Assembly: GCA_002337215.1 (NCBI GenBank)
Contig: DDFO01000024.1
Span: 15,253 to 25,364, forward strand
Direction: 5' to 3'
From: Phycisphaerales bacterium UBA1926
GTDB taxonomy: Bacteria > Planctomycetota > Phycisphaerae > Phycisphaerales > UBA1924
DNA length: 10,112 bases
Shown: positions 7,083 through 10,112 of the stretch, in pieces
Position numbering within the stretch: the first letter of the stretch is position 1
How the letters are laid out: each line of letters begins with the position of its first letter
Position numbers and translations under genes: made by a program
The notes under the pieces: generated by a model
The model's input: only the letters and a program-made list of their open reading frames with translations
Told to the model about the DNA's origin: nothing
Databases searched by the model: none

Positions 7083-7907
7083 TCAGTAGTCCACCCCGCG
7101 CACGCCGTCGGGCGTGTTGTTCAGACGCTCGTCGGACCCCTCGCCGAGAACGTTCCCCACGCCGGGCGTCGCGTCGAGCGGGTTCTTCGAATCCGCGTGC
7201 CCGTCGGGGAACGCCATCGGCGTCGCCGCGTCCCAGTGGCCCTCACGGACCGCCGGCTCTTTGGGCAGGAACGCGAGGTGCGTGTCCCACAGCATCGCCT
7301 TGCTCGAGGTGAACGCGACCTCGTGCGTGCGCACGGCGCGGATCATCGCGTCGATCTCCTCGCTGCTCCCTTTCGGTCCGCCCTCGGCCCAGAGCCCGGG
7401 GTCCGCGAGGAACGAGTGGCTCAGCCGCCACGAGACCATCGTGTGGGGCTCCTGCCCGCTCGAGCCCCCGAAGTCGAAGTCGTCCGCGTCGGGCAGCTCG
7501 GTCTCCATCCCGGGGCTGACCCACGTCGGGTAACCCTCCTCCCAGGGGATGATGTCCGAGACAAGGCTCGGCCAGGCCCACCCGACCATGAACAGGTCGT
7601 TGGTCGCGATCAGCGTCCCCGCGGGGTACCACTCGACCGTGATGAAACGCATGCCGCCCCCGCCCATCCCGCCGATCGGGTCTTCGCCCGGCTGGATGAA
7701 CGGGTACGCGTCGTCGTTCGCGTCGGCGTACATCTGGATCGCCGCGGCGTTGGTCTTCGCGTTCGCGAGACCCTGCGTGCGATAGGCCGCGACGCGGGCC
7801 TTGCCGAGGGCCGGGAGCAGGATCCCGATGAGCAACGCGATGATCGCGATGACGACGAGCAGTTCGATGAGCGTGAACGCGCGGTGTGTGTGGTGAATTG
7901 TGCGCAT
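7083..7907 (-). CDS. Prepilin-like protein with N-terminal cleavage/methylation leader (type II pseudopilin family)
   Basis: 274 aa from ATG 7907, chosen because GAGGGA lies 7 nt upstream and the leader is then the usual short basic one. The same frame extends to a TTG at 7940 that would overlap the upstream stop. The leader M-R-T-I-H-H-T-H-R-A is followed by F-T-L-I-E-L-L-V-V-I-A-I-I-A-L-L-I-G-I-L-L-P. Cleavage is expected between Ala10 and Phe11 by prepilin peptidase, and Glu15 is the conserved +5 residue of the mature protein. After the long hydrophobic helix comes a soluble domain with M-A-F-P-D-G-H-A near the C-terminus, resembling the D-G-H/H-x9-D-G ending of the abundant planctomycete prepilin-like proteins. 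Such proteins insert in the inner membrane and may be assembled by a type II secretion-like machine; no machine genes lie in this window. The individual role is unknown. Confidence 0.92.
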   Translation of the reverse strand: MRTIHHTHRAFTLIELLVVIAIIALLIGILLPALGKARVAAYRTQGLANAKTNAAAIQMYADANDDAYPFIQPGEDPIGGMGGGGMRFITVEWYPAGTLIATNDLFMVGWAWPSLVSDIIPWEEGYPTWVSPGMETELPDADDFDFGGSSGQEPHTMVSWRLSHSFLADPGLWAEGGPKGSSEEIDAMIRAVRTHEVAFTSSKAMLWDTHLAFLPKEPAVREGHWDAATPMAFPDGHADSKNPLDATPGVGNVLGEGSDERLNNTPDGVRGVDY

Positions 7908-7914
7908 AATCGTG

Positions 7915-7920
7915 TCCCTC
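7915..7920 (-). promoter_or_regulatory. Ribosome binding site of the prepilin-like gene
   Basis: The minus strand reads GAGGGA, 7 nt before ATG 7907. It lies in the 29-nt gap after the stop of the upstream anchored-protein gene, so the gene can be translated independently within a shared transcript. Confidence 0.65.
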
Positions 7921-7936
7921 CGGGCGGGTGTTACAG

Positions 7937-8938
7937 TCAATCCTCAATGGCGCCGCGGCGGCTGCGCATCATCGTCTCGAGTTTCGTCGCGGCCGACTCC
8001 GACGCGAGCGCAACCCGCATCGCGACGGGCGTCCACGACCTCGCCTGCTCGTCGTACACGAAGTAGATCGAAGGCCCGAGGTCGGCCTTGCTGCCCTTGG
8101 TCTTGGCGAATTGTGCCGGGGCCCAGACCTCGGTCGTGCGCGCGCCGTTGATCGCGGCATCACGCGCACCGGGGAATACCGCGTCGAGCGGGATGTTCAC
8201 CTCGCGGATGGTCGTGGTCTCGCCGGTCGCGTCGTCGCGCATCTCCATGACGCCCACCATCATCGGGATCGCGGTCGCGCCCTCCGGGAGGTTGGGGATG
8301 TTGGGCGCGCCCATCGGCATCGCGCCAGGCTGGCTCGGGTCGATCGACCGGATCTGGGCCGCGCCGACCGCGACGCGTGCGCCCTCGAAGTAGCCGGTCA
8401 GCCGGTCGTAGAGCGCCATCCCGCCCTGCGGGTCCGGCGCGCCGAGGTCGCGGAGCGCGCGCTCGAAGGCGTCCCGGTCGGCGTTGAGCAGGGGCCGCAT
8501 GAATGCTTTGAACGAATCGACCAGCCCGCGACGCGCGGAGATGCCGAGGGTGCCCAGCGATTCGTCGGACTCGGCCCGCAGCGCAAAGTCGACGGCGCCG
8601 TCGTCGAAGGACCGCGCCGCGCTGTCGGCGTCAGGAAACTCGAAGTCCTGCCTGTACGCCGCCGCCCGGTCTTGGGACGCCTGCATCCAGGCTGGGGGTG
8701 GCCCGTCGAGTTCGACGCGCCGCTCGCCCGGCCCCGACTCGCTCCTCCCGTCGGATCCCGGGCCCCCTGACAGGTCGCCCCCAACGCCGCCGGGCATTGT
8801 CCCGCTGTCGCGTGAGGCGTCCGCTGCGGACCGGACCGTGCGCCCACCCCCGAACGCCGAGTAGCCCAGATACCCCGCGACGCCGAGCGCAACGACCGCC
8901 GCCAGCCCCGCGAGGGCTGTCTTCGTTCTTGGATTCAT
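7937..8938 (-). CDS. Signal-anchored extracytoplasmic protein, function unknown
   Basis: 333 aa from ATG 8938, with GGAGAC about 7-10 nt upstream. A basic N-terminus (M-N-P-R-T-K) and a hydrophobic segment at about 8-28 suggest an uncleaved anchor or signal peptide. There is no Cys anywhere in the protein, so it is not a lipoprotein. Residues 30-80 are a Gly/Ser/Asp/Arg-rich linker, 85-200 are mostly helical (D-R-D-A-F-E-R-A-L-R-D-L-G), and 210-320 look beta-rich with an I-Y-F-V-Y-D-E strand and a C-terminal helix. I do not recognise a family. It is the first gene of a leftward group followed after 29 nt by the prepilin-like gene, so a link to a surface or secretion-related role is possible but unproven. 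Confidence 0.85.
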   Translation of the reverse strand: MNPRTKTALAGLAAVVALGVAGYLGYSAFGGGRTVRSAADASRDSGTMPGGVGGDLSGGPGSDGRSESGPGERRVELDGPPPAWMQASQDRAAAYRQDFEFPDADSAARSFDDGAVDFALRAESDESLGTLGISARRGLVDSFKAFMRPLLNADRDAFERALRDLGAPDPQGGMALYDRLTGYFEGARVAVGAAQIRSIDPSQPGAMPMGAPNIPNLPEGATAIPMMVGVMEMRDDATGETTTIREVNIPLDAVFPGARDAAINGARTTEVWAPAQFAKTKGSKADLGPSIYFVYDEQARSWTPVAMRVALASESAATKLETMMRSRRGAIED

Positions 8939-9106
8939 GTTCCGTCTCCGAAGACCCGTCTGATTGCACGGGCTGTTGTCCGGTCCATTGGGATGCCCGG
9001 CGGGCTATCGTCCGTCGGAGAGTGTGGTTTTTTTCGATGATCGGTGCAACCCGGCGGCCCCGCGCGGGATCACAGACCCGGCGACACAGAAGGACAAGGG
9101 AACACG
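8939..9106. other. Divergent intergenic region (anchored-protein gene / bisphosphate nucleotidase gene)
   Basis: This 168-nt region should hold promoters for both directions. Visible items are a perfect 10-bp palindrome GCCCGCGGGC (8996-9005), a run of seven T on the plus strand (9028-9034) and a purine-rich AAGGACAAGGG (9090-9100) that serves as ribosome site for the plus-strand gene. I could not assign convincing -35/-10 pairs. Confidence 0.4.
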
Positions 9107-10112
9107 ATGGCGGATCACGCAACGATGATGGAGGCCGCCCGGCAGGCGGTCATCAGCGCCTCGGGCGTCTGCCGGCAGGTGCAGTCGGCCCTGGACGAGG
9201 TCCGATCGATCACCAAGGACGACCGCAGCCCGGTGACGGTCGCCGACTTCGCGAGCCAGGCGATCGTGGCGCTCGAGCTCCGCGATCGGCTGGGCGATAT
9301 CCGGCTGGTCGCCGAGGAGGCGAGCGCCTTCCTCCGCGAGGACGGGCACGCGGCCCACCTCGAGGCGACGCTCGCCGCGGTGCAGGAGGTCCGCCCCGGC
9401 ATCACCGCCGACGAGATGCTCGCCGCGATCGACATCGGCGCGGGCGACACGGACCACAGCGAATTCTGGACGCTCGACCCGATCGACGGGACCAAGGGCT
9501 TCCTGCGCAACCAGCAGTACGCGGTCGCGCTCGCGTTCGTCGAGGACGGCACGCCCAGCGTGGGGGTCATGGGCTGTCCGAACCTCCCGCGCGACATGAG
9601 CGAGCCGCTCGACGTCCCCGATCCCGCGGGGTGCCTCTACATGGCGTTGCGGAACGAGGGCGTCTACGAGGCGTCTGCCAGCGATCCGTCGGACGACCCG
9701 ATCCGCCTGACCCGCCTCGACCACGCGGAGGGCGAAGAGATCGCGGTGTGCGCATCGGTCGAGAAGGCGCACACGGACCTGGGCAAGGTGGGCGAGATCC
9801 TCGAGATCCTGCGGACCAAGCACGGCGAGGAGGTGGGCGAGCCCGTCCGCCTCGACAGCCAGTGCAAGTACGCGGTCGTCGCGCGGGGGCAGGCCGACGC
9901 GTACCTGCGCCTGCCGACGCGGAAGGGCTACGTCGAGCGGATCTGGGACCACGCCGCGGGCGCGCTGATCGCCAGCGAGAGCGGCGCCGCGGTGACCGAC
10001 ATCTTCGGGCGCGATCTCGATTTCTCGCACGGGCGCGGCCTTGAGGTCAACAAGGGCATCGTCGCGGCGCCGCCCCGCCTGCACGGCCTGCTGATCGGCG
10101 CGATCGCGTCGC
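9107..10112 (+). CDS. 3'(2'),5'-bisphosphate nucleotidase (PAP phosphatase, HAL2/CysQ type), partial at the 3' end
   Basis: 335 codons are open from ATG 9107 to the window edge. GGG in AAGGACAAGGG lies 6 nt upstream. The protein matches the HAL2 branch of the inositol-monophosphatase-like superfamily. S-P-V-T-V-A-D-F-A-S-Q-A-I is at 41-53, V-A-E-E-A at 68-72 (metal-binding Glu70), W-T-L-D-P-I-D-G-T-K-G-F-L-R at 121-134 (metal-binding Asp124 and Asp127), G-C-P-N-L at 156-160, L-D-S-Q-C-K-Y at 249-255 and W-D-H-A-A-G at 280-285 (metal-binding Asp281). By family it hydrolyses 3'-phosphoadenosine 5'-phosphate to AMP and phosphate, with Mg2+, in the cytoplasm, relieving PAP build-up from sulfate assimilation or sulfotransfer. 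Yeast Hal2 has about 357 residues, so only a short tail should be missing. The product fits with the sulfotransferase gene nearby, although the two are on opposite strands. Confidence 0.93.
   Translation, partial: MADHATMMEAARQAVISASGVCRQVQSALDEVRSITKDDRSPVTVADFASQAIVALELRDRLGDIRLVAEEASAFLREDGHAAHLEATLAAVQEVRPGITADEMLAAIDIGAGDTDHSEFWTLDPIDGTKGFLRNQQYAVALAFVEDGTPSVGVMGCPNLPRDMSEPLDVPDPAGCLYMALRNEGVYEASASDPSDDPIRLTRLDHAEGEEIAVCASVEKAHTDLGKVGEILEILRTKHGEEVGEPVRLDSQCKYAVVARGQADAYLRLPTRKGYVERIWDHAAGALIASESGAAVTDIFGRDLDFSHGRGLEVNKGIVAAPPRLHGLLIGAIAS

Noticed and set aside
9028..9034. T7 run as an intrinsic terminator
   Set aside because: No stable hairpin precedes it on the plus strand, no plus-strand gene ends there, and the region is a divergent promoter region.
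8698..10044. 448-codon plus-strand ORF over the right edge
   Set aside because: It reads the bisphosphate nucleotidase gene in the wrong frame and gives Arg/Gly/Ala-rich sequence. The frame from 9107 contains all HAL2 family motifs.
9005..10084. 359-codon minus-strand ORF opposite the bisphosphate nucleotidase
   Set aside because: Antisense shadow: composition is Arg/Asp/Val/Ala-rich with no recognisable domain.

Overview
The window looks like chromosomal DNA from a high-GC planctomycete, most likely of the Phycisphaerae/Phycisphaerales type. The reasons are: two secreted proteins ending in a short dockerin-like module of the C-N-x-A-D-L...D-L-A-D-I...F type with flanking cysteines; a 'TIDGGG...GTIGQ...GGFW' protein; an FG-GAP propeller; a prepilin-type R-A-F-T-L-I-E-L-L leader; and uniformly GC-rich third codon positions. 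No database search was possible, so the taxon is an inference from recurring protein families.

Left block (minus strand, 4258 down to 1). Three secreted proteins lie head to tail. The first is an FG-GAP/integrin-alpha-like beta-propeller with a C-terminal dockerin-like module (2696-4258). After 125 nt comes a 728-residue exported fibre protein (384-2570). It has a globular head domain, an 18-triplet collagen-like segment, a beta-rich shaft and a C-terminal S74 intramolecular chaperone/autoprotease followed by a coiled coil. Its stop codon overlaps the start of a small GTIGQ/GGFW protein (T-G-A-T-G) that also ends in a dockerin-like module and runs off the window at position 1. The block looks like a cell-surface or extracellular assembly set.

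Middle (4259-6132). A 275-nt divergent intergenic region carries three exact-period 22-nt repeats and an AT-richer island. Rightward from 4534 is an unrecognised membrane protein with a cytoplasmic C-x2-C...C-x2-C zinc ribbon and a large extracytoplasmic region that may contain a duplicated fold.

Right block (minus strand, 8938 down to 6175). Three co-directional genes with 29-50 nt spacing encode a signal-anchored protein of unknown function, a prepilin-like (type II pseudopilin family) protein and a sulfotransferase. The block converges on the membrane-protein gene with a gap of about 42 nt.

Right edge (plus strand, 9107 onward). A nearly complete HAL2/CysQ-type 3'(2'),5'-bisphosphate nucleotidase is cut by the window end. 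It would hydrolyse PAP, the by-product of PAPS-dependent sulfotransferases, so it fits biochemically with the sulfotransferase about 2 kb away.

I see no rRNA, tRNA, CRISPR array, insertion sequence, attachment site or convincing intrinsic terminator. No stretch longer than 300 bases lacks a gene.
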